Positions 18,844-25,847 of a stretch of 64,000 nucleotides of DNA are shown here, piece after piece. The DNA comes from an uncultured beta proteobacterium. Lineage in GTDB: Bacteria > Pseudomonadota > Gammaproteobacteria > Burkholderiales > Burkholderiaceae_C. Made by a program: the position numbers and the translations under genes. The stretch spans positions 62,001-126,000 of the forward strand of contig CAIKVZ010000033.1 in NCBI GenBank assembly GCA_903830985.1, written 5' to 3'. Every line of letters starts with the position of its first letter. Within the stretch, counting starts at the first letter, position 1. The notes under the pieces are model-generated. The model saw nothing but the letters and a program-made list of their open reading frames with translations, ran no database searches and was not told where the DNA came from.

Positions 18844-19584
18844 TCAGCCCTGCAGGCTGAGCAGTTGGGTTGCCGACTTGTCGTTCGATTCGGCGCTTTG
18901 CATGAGCCGCATCTGGGCTTCGTACTGGCGTGCGCCCTGAATCATTTGCACCATGGTTTCTATCGAGTTCACGTTGGAGCCTTCGAGTGCGCCGGTTTGC
19001 ACCCGTGCTGTAGCGTCCGCCGGCAGGGGGTCGCCCGAAGTCGAGCGAAAAAGGCCATCGTCGCCCCGCTTCAGCGGGTCTTCGGTCGTGGGTGTGACCA
19101 TCTTGATGTGACCCAGACTGTTTGCCGGCTGGTTTCCCACCTTGGCCGTGATGATGCCGTCGCTGCCCAGCGTGATGGACGCGCCGGGCGGAACCGTGAT
19201 CGGCGCACCACCGTCGGACAGCACCGTCAGACCGTTGCCGGTGATCAGGTTGCCTTGCTGCGACACCTCGAAGGCGCCATTGCGCGTATAGGCCTCGGTG
19301 CCGTCGAGCGCCTGCACGCCAAACCAGGCCTGCCCCTGGGCCATTGCGTCCAGGTTGCGACCGGTGTATTGAATCGGGCCCGCCGTGTCCTTGTAACCGG
19401 TGGTGGTGGTGAGGGCAAACACACGCGTGGTTGCGCCATCACCGCGCAGCGGTACCGAACGGAAGGCCGCGATCTCGGCGCGAAAGCCGTTGGTGGACGC
19501 ATTCGCCAGGTTGTTGGCGATCACGGCCTGGCGCTGCTCGGCCGCGTTCGCACCCGTCATCGCGGTGTAGATGAGGCGGTCCAT
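18844..19584 (-). CDS. flgF: FlgF, proximal rod protein
   Basis: One of the proximal rod subunits. The 246 residues start MDRLIYTAMTGANAAEQRQAV, with NNLANASTNGFRAEIAAFRS; the C-terminus EGSNVNSIETMVQMIQGARQYEAQMRLM pairs with it. The short length and the N-terminal MDRLIYTAM distinguish it from FlgG. It sits 48 bases before flgG and 21 bases after flgE. Confidence 0.95.
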   Translation of the reverse strand: MDRLIYTAMTGANAAEQRQAVIANNLANASTNGFRAEIAAFRSVPLRGDGATTRVFALTTTTGYKDTAGPIQYTGRNLDAMAQGQAWFGVQALDGTEAYTRNGAFEVSQQGNLITGNGLTVLSDGGAPITVPPGASITLGSDGIITAKVGNQPANSLGHIKMVTPTTEDPLKRGDDGLFRSTSGDPLPADATARVQTGALEGSNVNSIETMVQMIQGARQYEAQMRLMQSAESNDKSATQLLSLQG

Positions 19585-19605
19585 GGCGCTCTTTCGCTTT
19601 CTGGC

Positions 19606-20877
19606 TTAACGCAGGTTGACCAGGGTGGACATCACCTGATCCTGGGTCTTGATGGTCTGGGCGTTGGCCTGGTAGGAGCGCTGAGCGGTCATCATGTCCA
19701 CCAATTCCTTGGTCAGGTCCACGTTGGAATCCTCCAGCGCACCGGAACGCAGCGAGCCAAAGTTGCCCGAGCCAGGGGCCCCGGAAACGGGTGTGCCTGA
19801 CTTCGGGGTGGCCAGCCAGTTGCCGGCTCCTATGGGCGTGAGTCCCTGCGTATTGGTGAAAGTGGCGAGCTGGATTTGTCCCGCGGCCACTTGCTTCCCG
19901 TTGTCGTAGGTGCCCTGAATGACGCCGGCGCTGTCGATGTTGATGCCGGTGAGCTTGCCGGGTTTTTGACCGTTCTGAGAAAGGCTGGTGATGGCGAAGC
20001 CGGCGCCATACTGGCTGACCTTGGTCAGATCCAGATTGGGGATTGTGACCAGTGCCCCATTGACCGAGGTCATGGGAATGGCGACCGGTGTCAGCCACGC
20101 GTTGCCCGCTGCCAGATTGCCCGTGTTCGGGTCAAACGCCATGTCGCCACCCAGTTGCACGGGCGGTCCGGGCGGCACGGTGCCGCTCAGGTCGTTGGTC
20201 CAGACCTGCCAGGTGTTGAGGCCCGATTTGGTGAAATAAAGGCTCACGGGGATGGGCACGCCCTGGCCGTCGTAGGCCGACACTGACGTGCCATAGGTGG
20301 CCAGTGGCGGCACCAGCGTTGAGGGCACAGCAGTGGGGCTTCCGCCCGTGGCCGAGTTGTTGACGACGGCGTTGGCGTCCAGATTCATGGTCGCGGTGAT
20401 GGTGGAGGTGGCGACCGCCGGAATGCCGCCGCCCGATGGCAGTGACAGCGGTCCCAGTGCGCCTCCGGGCAGAATCGCTCCGGTGGTGGGATCCGTGCCG
20501 ATGCCCATCAGGTTGGCGCCACCGTTGGTCACGATGCTGCCATTCACATCCTGCTTGAAGGCGCCGTCCCGGGTGTACGCCAGGCTGCCGTTGGGCATCT
20601 TCAGCTGGAAGAATCCATTGTTGTTGATGGCCACGTCCAGCGCATTGCCCGTGACGCTGATGTTGCCCTGGGTGAAGATCTGCGCGACGTTGCCGACTTC
20701 CACGCCGATGCCCGTACCCGCTCCGCCGCTGGAACCCAGCGATGAAGCATAGAGGTCGGCAAATTCTGCGCGCGACGACTTCATGCCGGTGGTGTTGGCA
20801 TTCGCGATATTGTTGCCGATGATGTCCAGGCTTTGGCTGGAAGCACTCAAGCCGGACAGGCCTTGTTGAAAACTCAT
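19606..20877 (-). CDS. flgE: FlgE, flagellar hook protein
   Basis: Main subunit of the hook universal joint. The 423 residues carry MSFQQGLSGLSASSQSLD and IGNNIANANTTGMKSSRAEF at the N-terminus and LEDSNVDLTKELVDMMTAQ then RSYQANAQTIKTQDQVM at the C-terminus. The GFFQLKMPNGSLAYTRDG core element is present. The outer domain (about residues 130-330) is Gly/Pro/Thr-rich and variable. It follows flgD by 50 bases, and FlgD acts as its assembly cap. Confidence 0.96.
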   Translation of the reverse strand: MSFQQGLSGLSASSQSLDIIGNNIANANTTGMKSSRAEFADLYASSLGSSGGAGTGIGVEVGNVAQIFTQGNISVTGNALDVAINNNGFFQLKMPNGSLAYTRDGAFKQDVNGSIVTNGGANLMGIGTDPTTGAILPGGALGPLSLPSGGGIPAVATSTITATMNLDANAVVNNSATGGSPTAVPSTLVPPLATYGTSVSAYDGQGVPIPVSLYFTKSGLNTWQVWTNDLSGTVPPGPPVQLGGDMAFDPNTGNLAAGNAWLTPVAIPMTSVNGALVTIPNLDLTKVSQYGAGFAITSLSQNGQKPGKLTGINIDSAGVIQGTYDNGKQVAAGQIQLATFTNTQGLTPIGAGNWLATPKSGTPVSGAPGSGNFGSLRSGALEDSNVDLTKELVDMMTAQRSYQANAQTIKTQDQVMSTLVNLR

Positions 20878-20927
20878 GATGATCTCCTGAAAGGGTTGAA
20901 GTCGGGGGCTGAATGAGGCATGCGGGA

Positions 20928-21584
20928 CTAGAGGATGGACACGATGTCGCTATAGGCCACGGGCGTGGTCTGGCCCTGCAGACTCAGGCTCAGGCCGGTG
21001 CTGCTGGGGTTGGCCGAGATCACCGTGTTCTGTACCAGGGGGGTGGCGGTCACGCTCTGGCCGGCGCTGGTGGCGGTGACCTGAAAGCTCAGGTCGGTTC
21101 TGCCGGCATAGGCACTGGTGGTCCATGAGAAGGCATGCTGACCGGCGCTCTGTGCGCCCAGGTTGAGGGTGTCGAGCACTTGGCCGCCAGCGCTCACGAT
21201 GTCCACCTTCACGCTGTCGGCCGCGCCGGACAGACTCACGGCGCCTTTGCCCACGCCGGCGTTGAGCGTCAGGTTGGAGCCGTTGACGATCACGTCGTGG
21301 CCCACGATCGACGCGCCCTGCATGGCCTGCATCGAGGTGAACTGATCGGCCATGCTCTTGACGGTCGAGTTGAGCTGCTGGATCCCCGAGACCGTGTCCA
21401 GTTGCGCCATTTGCGTGGTCATCTGGGCGTTGTCCATGGGGTTCATGGGGTCCTGGTTGTTCAGTTGCGCAACCAGCAACTTGAGGAAGCGGTCCTGCGC
21501 TGCGGCGGCGGTCGTGCTGCCGGCGGAGGCTGAGCCGGTGGTGGTCGCAGTGCTGGCCGTGGTGGAACTGATGGCGCTGGTCAT
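20928..21584 (-). CDS. flgD: FlgD, hook-cap scaffolding protein
   Basis: Caps the growing hook and is later replaced by FlgK. The 218 residues start with a Ser/Thr/Ala-rich tail, then the conserved DRFLKLLVAQLNNQDPMNPM and DNAQMTTQMAQLDTVSGIQQLN block, then a C-terminal region of beta-rich FlgD Ig/tudor-like character (GQVLDTLNLGAQSAGQHAFSW in part). It lies between flgC and flgE. Confidence 0.95.
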   Translation of the reverse strand: MTSAISSTTASTATTTGSASAGSTTAAAAQDRFLKLLVAQLNNQDPMNPMDNAQMTTQMAQLDTVSGIQQLNSTVKSMADQFTSMQAMQGASIVGHDVIVNGSNLTLNAGVGKGAVSLSGAADSVKVDIVSAGGQVLDTLNLGAQSAGQHAFSWTTSAYAGRTDLSFQVTATSAGQSVTATPLVQNTVISANPSSTGLSLSLQGQTTPVAYSDIVSIL

Positions 21585-21603
21585 GATGTGCTTTCGTGAA
21601 GGG

Positions 21604-22008
21604 TTATTGACCCATTTGCAGGGTCTTGAGCAACAGTGACTTGGCGGTGTTCATCACCTCCACGTTGTTCTGGTAGGAGCGCGAGGCGGAGATCATGTTC
21701 ACCATTTCCTCCACCGAGTTCACATTCGAGTGCGTCACATAGCCCTGCGGGTCAGCCGCCGGATTGCTGGGATCGAGAATTTTTTGACCCGGCAGCTCGC
21801 TTTCGGTGATGCCATTGACGCGCACGCCGGCGGAGGCTTCAGAGCCCATGAGCGTGGTCTGGAATACGACTTGACGTGCTTTGTAGGCCTTGCCATCGGG
21901 ACCTGCCACAGCGTCGACGTTGGCCAGATTGCTGGCCACGACATTGAGCCGCTGCGCTTGGGCGCTGATGGCGCTGCCGGAAACGCTGAAGATGGAAAAC
22001 ATGGACAT
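21604..22008 (-). CDS. flgC: FlgC, proximal rod protein
   Basis: Small rod subunit of 134 residues. The N-terminus MSMFSIFSVSGSAISAQAQR with LNVVASNLANVDAVAGPDG, and the C-terminus HSNVNSVEEMVNMISASRSY then QNNVEVMNTAKSLLLKTL, are typical. Length and order (flgB-flgC-flgD) fit the family exactly. Confidence 0.96.
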   Translation of the reverse strand: MSMFSIFSVSGSAISAQAQRLNVVASNLANVDAVAGPDGKAYKARQVVFQTTLMGSEASAGVRVNGITESELPGQKILDPSNPAADPQGYVTHSNVNSVEEMVNMISASRSYQNNVEVMNTAKSLLLKTLQMGQ

Positions 22009-22029
22009 GGCGGTCTCCTGCGTGCGGTC

Positions 22030-22461
22030 TTATTGACCCTGAATCGCTGCCAACATGGTTTTGGCATCGGCATTGATGAAGCGCAGCGTGGCTTCATAGC
22101 GCACGGTGTTGTCGACAAAATTGGCCCGCTCACGGTCCATGTCGACCGAGTTGTTGTCCATGCTGGGCTGGCTTTGCACCCCGTAGGCGAGCTGGCCGGC
22201 TGAGCCGAGCTGCAGGGTCGAGCCCGAGAGCGTGCCCAGCGCGATGTGGCCGGCCTGGGCGCGGCTGGTGGCCATGGGAAGCGTCAGTGAACTGCTGGCC
22301 GCCATGGCGTTGCCCATGGCCTCCTTGAAGTTCACGTCGCGCGCCACGTAGCCCGGGGTGTCTGCATTCGCGATGTTGCTGGCGATGAGTTGTTGGCGTT
22401 GCGCGCGCAGGACCAGGGCCTTGGCGTGAAAGTCCAGATCTCCGGTCATCTTGTTCAGCAT
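22030..22461 (-). CDS. flgB: FlgB, proximal rod protein
   Basis: First gene of the flgBCDEFGHIJKL operon; rod subunit of 143 residues. It has the axial N-terminus KALVLRAQRQQLIASNIANA with DTPGYVARDVNFKEAM, and the C-terminus NSVDMDRERANFVDNTVRYE then ATLRFINADAKTMLAAIQGQ. A GAGGTGC element lies 5-11 bases upstream of the ATG on the minus strand. The 234-base gap to the divergent flgA should hold the operon promoter. Confidence 0.96.
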   Translation of the reverse strand: MLNKMTGDLDFHAKALVLRAQRQQLIASNIANADTPGYVARDVNFKEAMGNAMAASSSLTLPMATSRAQAGHIALGTLSGSTLQLGSAGQLAYGVQSQPSMDNNSVDMDRERANFVDNTVRYEATLRFINADAKTMLAAIQGQ

Positions 22462-22695
22462 GGCGCACCTCGCGTGTTCAAAAGCCCTTGGATGCAGATT
22501 GCCGCCGGGCTTGGGGCGTGAGACGATTATTCGGAAAACTTGAATTTTTGATGGTGTGATCAGCGGGCTAAAGCGCCGCTTGTTTGCTGCTTCATCGTTT
22601 GGCTACGCGCTTACAGTTTGCAGCGTCCCCCAGTCCACTTCGTGTGATGGGGTCCCTCTTGCGGAGCACCGAGCCAAATTTTTTCGAGGTCCACC
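22462..22695. promoter_or_regulatory. Divergent flgB/flgA control region
   Basis: 234 bases between the divergent flgB and flgA starts. It includes an AT-richer block at about 22530-22560 (ATTATTCGGAAAACTTGAAT). I found no convincing sigma-28 (TAAAG-N14-GCCGATAA) or sigma-54 (TGGCAC-N5-TTGC) site here, which fits early-class genes read by sigma-70 with an activator such as FlhDC. That regulator and its box are inferred, not seen. Confidence 0.4.
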
Positions 22696-23439
22696 ATGAA
22701 CCGCCTTGCGCTTACCTTCCGGTTCGTCCGACGGCTCGGTCGACTCGGGCTGTGTCTGTCCTTGCTTGGCTTTGTGGCGGCTCAGGCGCAGGAGGTTTTG
22801 CCCGCCTCGGCCTTGCAGGAACTGACCCAGCAATGGATTGACGGCGCTCTGCGCCAGTCCGCCAGCGCCGAGGCCAGCCCGCTGCGCATGGAAGTCAGCC
22901 TGGGGCAACTCGATTCGCGTCTCCACCTGGCGCCCTGTGCCCGCATTGAGCCCTACCTTCCCGTCAATACCCGGCTTTGGGGCCAGACGCGCATCGGTTT
23001 GCGCTGTCTGCAGGGGAAATCGCGGTGGAACGTATTTCTGCCGGTCACGGTCAAGGCCTTTGGCCCGGCCTGGGTGCTGCGTGGCGCCGTGCTGCCGGGC
23101 AGTCCGCTGAAGGCGCAAGACGCGATGGCGGCCGAAGTGGACTGGGCCAGCGATGCATCGCCAGTGCTGGCCGATCCGGCGCTCTGGGTAGGTCAGGTGG
23201 CCGCGTACCCGCTGCCCGCCGGGCAGCCGCTGCGCCAGGTCATGCTGCGCCCGGCTCAGGCCTTTGCTGCCGGTGCGACGATCCGGTTACTGACCGAGGG
23301 CGCAGGATTCAGCGTCAGTTCGGACGGCCAGGCCCTGAGCAACGGTGTGGTGGGACAGCTGGCGCGAGTCAGAACCGAGGCCGGAAGGGTGGTTTCGGGC
23401 GTGGTGCTGGATGGGCGCACAGTGAGAATAGCCCTTTGA
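22696..23439 (+). CDS. flgA: FlgA, P-ring assembly chaperone
   Basis: Periplasmic chaperone for FlgI polymerisation. The 247 residues begin with an export signal (RRLGRLGLCLSLLGFVAAQA, cleavage likely near residue 32). The C-terminal SAF/ChapFlgA domain is recognisable by LPAGQPLRQVMLRPAQAFAA, TIRLLTEGAGFSVSSDGQAL and VRTEAGRVVSGVVLDGRTV. It is divergent from the flgB operon and upstream of flgM, a common arrangement. GAGG about 9 bases upstream supports the ATG at 22696. Confidence 0.93.
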   Translation: MNRLALTFRFVRRLGRLGLCLSLLGFVAAQAQEVLPASALQELTQQWIDGALRQSASAEASPLRMEVSLGQLDSRLHLAPCARIEPYLPVNTRLWGQTRIGLRCLQGKSRWNVFLPVTVKAFGPAWVLRGAVLPGSPLKAQDAMAAEVDWASDASPVLADPALWVGQVAAYPLPAGQPLRQVMLRPAQAFAAGATIRLLTEGAGFSVSSDGQALSNGVVGQLARVRTEAGRVVSGVVLDGRTVRIAL

Positions 23440-23461
23440 AACGAAATTTTCATGATTGAGC

Positions 23462-23488
23462 TAAAGCTGGCGGATAAACCGCCGATAC
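23462..23488 (+). promoter_or_regulatory. Sigma-28 (FliA) promoter of flgM-flgN
   Basis: TAAAG (23462-23466), a 14-base spacer, then GCCGATAC (23481-23488). This matches the flagellar sigma-28 consensus TAAAGTTT-N11-GCCGATAA at 12 of the 13 core positions compared. It lies about 43 bases before the flgM ATG. FlgM inhibits FliA, so the promoter closes the usual feedback loop: FliA drives its own anti-sigma factor. Confidence 0.88.
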
Positions 23489-23530
23489 AGTCTGCAACAG
23501 CGTCTTTCTTGGGCGCAATTGGAGAGTGTG

Positions 23531-23875
23531 ATGAAACTGCAACATAACGAGCCTATTGCCGTCGTGCCCGTGGTGAGCAACGCCGCACGTGCGGAAAAAA
23601 CCGCTGCTGCGGCCGACAGTGCGCCGGACCGGGTGCAGCGCGAGCCCAAAACGGCCGCGACGCCCGCGCCAGCGCAGGGCGTTCCTGTATCCGTGTCGAG
23701 GGCGGCCATCTTAATGGCGCAGGCCCCACGATCGAGCGTGGCAGATGTGGATCAGAAGAAGGTCGATTCTGTGCGCAGCGCGATTGAAAAGAAAACCTTC
23801 AAGGTCAACGCCGAAGCGATTGCCGACAAGATGTTGAACAACGCCGAAGAAATACTGAACCGAAAACTCAACTAA
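23531..23875 (+). CDS. flgM: FlgM, anti-sigma-28 factor
   Basis: Binds FliA until the hook-basal body is finished, then is exported through the hollow rod. The 114 residues have a disordered Ala/Pro-rich N-terminus and the conserved C-terminal sigma-binding helices VDSVRSAIEKKTFKVNAEAI and ADKMLNNAEEILNRKLN. A TTG four codons upstream is in frame; the ATG at 23531 with GGAGAG 5 or so bases away is the better start. It lies directly downstream of the sigma-28 promoter and is followed after 13 bases by flgN. Confidence 0.94.
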   Translation: MKLQHNEPIAVVPVVSNAARAEKTAAAADSAPDRVQREPKTAATPAPAQGVPVSVSRAAILMAQAPRSSVADVDQKKVDSVRSAIEKKTFKVNAEAIADKMLNNAEEILNRKLN

Positions 23876-23888
23876 AGCGAGTCCCCCC

Positions 23889-24290
23889 ATGCTCAAGTCC
23901 CCCGTGCCCCGTTCCTCGCCCATCTTTGACGACGCCCTGAGTCAGGTTGAGCAGGCTCTGGATGCGGTGTGTACCTGCCTGGTCCAGGGTCCGGTGAGCG
24001 AATTGGAAGCGGCCTGCCAGAGCCTGCAACGCGGCTTGCTGCAATGTTCCCGTCTGGATCCGCAATGGATCAAACCCGTGCACGCCGATGTCGCTCTGCG
24101 CACGCGCCTGCACAAAGTGCGTTCCCGGGTTGCGCTGGTGCGTGAAAATCTGGCGCGCCGCGCCGCTGCCGTGCAGTTCTCGCTGCAGACCCTGCTCCCC
24201 TCCGCCGCCGGCGCCACTTACGGCCGCAACGCAGCCAGCTTTGGGCGCAGCAGCAGGACCGCGGCCTCGTTCACCTCACTGTCGGCCTGA
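23889..24290 (+). CDS. flgN: FlgN-like export chaperone
   Basis: Probable chaperone that escorts FlgK and FlgL to the flagellar export gate. The 133-residue protein is mainly helical and weakly conserved, as is normal for FlgN; the assignment rests on size, helix content (LSQVEQALDAVCTCLV, HKVRSRVALVRENLARRAAA) and its place 13 bases after flgM. The C-terminal 30 residues are Ser/Ala/Arg-rich and probably disordered. Another short flagellar protein cannot be excluded. Confidence 0.72.
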   Translation: MLKSPVPRSSPIFDDALSQVEQALDAVCTCLVQGPVSELEAACQSLQRGLLQCSRLDPQWIKPVHADVALRTRLHKVRSRVALVRENLARRAAAVQFSLQTLLPSAAGATYGRNAASFGRSSRTAASFTSLSA

Positions 24291-24360
24291 TCAACGGGTG
24301 CCAGGCGACGCCTGGTAAAAGTGAACGATTGCAGTCGGCCCCCCGATTCGCCGACAATAC

Positions 24361-24390
24361 ACCCGTATTCACTGATATGGGTGCCCATAT
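24361..24390. promoter_or_regulatory. Overlapping inverted repeats at the vapB start (candidate autoregulatory operator)
   Basis: Three half-sites alternate: ACCCGTAT (24361-24368), ATATGGGT (24375-24382) and CCCATAT (24384-24390). The first pair is a 7/8 inverted repeat with a 6-base spacer; the second pair, ATATGGG-TG-CCCATAT (24375-24390), is perfect and runs into the vapB ATG (24389). Antitoxins of this type bind such palindromes at their own promoters. The repeats are seen; the binding is inferred. Confidence 0.55.
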
Positions 24391-24649
24391 GAAAACCACG
24401 ATCGAAGTCTCCGATCCGCTTTTTGTGGCTGCAAAAGACTTGGCGCAGCAAAGTCACACGACGCTTCGCGCATTGGTCGAAGAAGGACTGCGTCACGTCC
24501 TGAGCAATTCAAGAGCGAACCCGAAGCCGGTCTTCAAACTCAAGGACGCGAGTGTGCGTGGCAAGAAGATGCTGATTTCGGACCCGCATCGCTGGCAACA
24601 AATGGAAGAAGAGTACGTCGCGTCGCGTGTTGTCGGACTCGGGTCGTGA
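24389..24649 (+). CDS. VapB-type antitoxin
   Basis: Small 86-residue protein that should neutralise the adjacent PIN toxin and repress the pair. It begins MKTTIEVSDPLFVAAKDLAQ with a strand-helix-helix pattern (TTIEVSD ... TTLRALVEEGLRHVL) like ribbon-helix-helix antitoxins. The C-terminal half is charged (RGKKMLISDPHRWQQMEEEY) and is the likely toxin-binding arm. An in-frame ATG four codons upstream (24377, MGAH) is possible; the later ATG matches the family start. Its stop overlaps the toxin GTG start (GTGA). The pair lies in a flagellar locus without functional link. Confidence 0.78.
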   Translation: MKTTIEVSDPLFVAAKDLAQQSHTTLRALVEEGLRHVLSNSRANPKPVFKLKDASVRGKKMLISDPHRWQQMEEEYVASRVVGLGS

Positions 24650-25077
24650 TTGCCGTAGACACCAATATCCTGGTGTACGCGCACCGGGCGGAATCGCCGT
24701 TCTTCAAACCGGCCTTTGACTGCCTGAAGTCGTTGGCCGAAGGCCGCCAGCCTTGGGGAATTCCTGTGAGTTGCCTGCATGAATTTTTGTCAGTGGTGAC
24801 GAACCCGAGGATATTCAGTCCCGCCAGCACGATTGCGCAAGCGTTCGCGCAGGTCGATGCGTGGCTGGCGTCGCCCCAGGCGCAGATCCTGCACAGCGGC
24901 GTTCAGCATTGGGCCATTCTTGGCGAACTCGCCAACAAAGCGAAACTTCAGGGTGGGCAGTTTCACGATGCACGGATTGCCGCCATCTGCATGGAAAACC
25001 ACGTATCGCTACTGTGGAGCGCGGACCGTGACTTTGGTCGGTTCAAGGGTTTGAAGACGCTCAATCCCCTGGTGTGA
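24646..25077 (+). CDS. VapC-type PIN-domain ribonuclease toxin
   Basis: 143-residue PIN domain protein, probably an RNase that cuts tRNA or rRNA when released from the antitoxin. The N-terminal VDTNILVYAH supplies D5; other acidic residues in register are E46 (CLHEFL), D108 (FHDARIAAI) and D127/D129 (SADRDF), the usual Mg-binding set. GTG start inside the antitoxin stop (GTGA) shows tight coupling. It ends 8 bases before the convergent fliA stop. The substrate is unknown. Confidence 0.85.
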   Translation: MIAVDTNILVYAHRAESPFFKPAFDCLKSLAEGRQPWGIPVSCLHEFLSVVTNPRIFSPASTIAQAFAQVDAWLASPQAQILHSGVQHWAILGELANKAKLQGGQFHDARIAAICMENHVSLLWSADRDFGRFKGLKTLNPLV

Positions 25078-25085
25078 ACCGTCCT

Positions 25086-25802
25086 TCAGTGGTCGCGCAT
25101 TTTCGCCCGCAGTCGCGCCACCGACTGGCTGTGCAACTGGCAAACGCGCGACTCGGTGACGTCGAGCACCTTGGCGATTTCCTTGAGGTTCATGTCGTGC
25201 TCGTAGTACATGCTCATGATGTACTGCTCGCGCTCGGGCAGCCCCTCGATGGCACGCACCAGGGACTGGCGCATGCGCTGGTCGCGCAACAGTTGCAGCG
25301 GATCCGCGTCGGGGTCGCCGGCGTAGCGCTCCAGAAAACCTTCTTCGTCGTCATTGCCGCGCGACATGTCTTCCAGGTACACCAATTGCGTGCCGCGCAC
25401 CTTGCCCAACAGGCTCTGGTAATCTTCCAAGCTTAGCCCCAACTGGGCGGCGATTTCGGATTCGATCGGGCTGCGTCCCAGCAGGTGTTCAAGGCGGCGC
25501 ACGGCCTGTTCGATTTCCTTCTGGCTCTTGCGCCCGCCACGCGACATCCAGTCGCCTTCGCGCAGTTCGTCGATCATGGCGCCGCGAATACGCTGCGTGG
25601 CAAAAGTCTCGAACTGCACTCCCTGGCTCACCTCGTAGCGGCTTAAAGCCTCGGCCAGGCCAATCATGCCGACCTGGATCAGGTCGTCAACCTCGACGTT
25701 GGCGGGCAGCTTGGCGATCATGTGGTGCGCCAGGCGGCGCACCAGAGGGACATACTGGCGCAGCGTGGCGTCGCGGTCGAGTTGGCCTTTGGCGGTGTAC
25801 AT
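25086..25802 (-). CDS. fliA: FliA, flagellar sigma-28 factor
   Basis: Directs RNA polymerase to late flagellar and chemotaxis promoters such as the one upstream of flgM. The 238 residues include region 2 (YVPLVRRLAHHMIAKLPANV, DLIQVGMIGLAEALSRYE, FETFATQRIRGAMIDELRE) and region 4 (LPEREQYIMSMYYEHDMNLK, EIAKVLDVTESRVCQLHSQS). A TTG directly before the ATG is in frame but unlikely. It follows flhF by 45 bases and ends 8 bases from the convergent toxin gene. Confidence 0.97.
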   Translation of the reverse strand: MYTAKGQLDRDATLRQYVPLVRRLAHHMIAKLPANVEVDDLIQVGMIGLAEALSRYEVSQGVQFETFATQRIRGAMIDELREGDWMSRGGRKSQKEIEQAVRRLEHLLGRSPIESEIAAQLGLSLEDYQSLLGKVRGTQLVYLEDMSRGNDDEEGFLERYAGDPDADPLQLLRDQRMRQSLVRAIEGLPEREQYIMSMYYEHDMNLKEIAKVLDVTESRVCQLHSQSVARLRAKMRDH

Positions 25803-25847
25803 CAATGACTCCGGGCAGATGGCTGGCCGTCATTCGGCAGCATTTCA

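Noticed and set aside
22560-22600. Possible sigma-28 promoter before flgA (CTAAAGCG...)
   Set aside because: TAAAG is present, but at the right distance there is GCTTCATC instead of GCCGATAA, so the -10 does not match.
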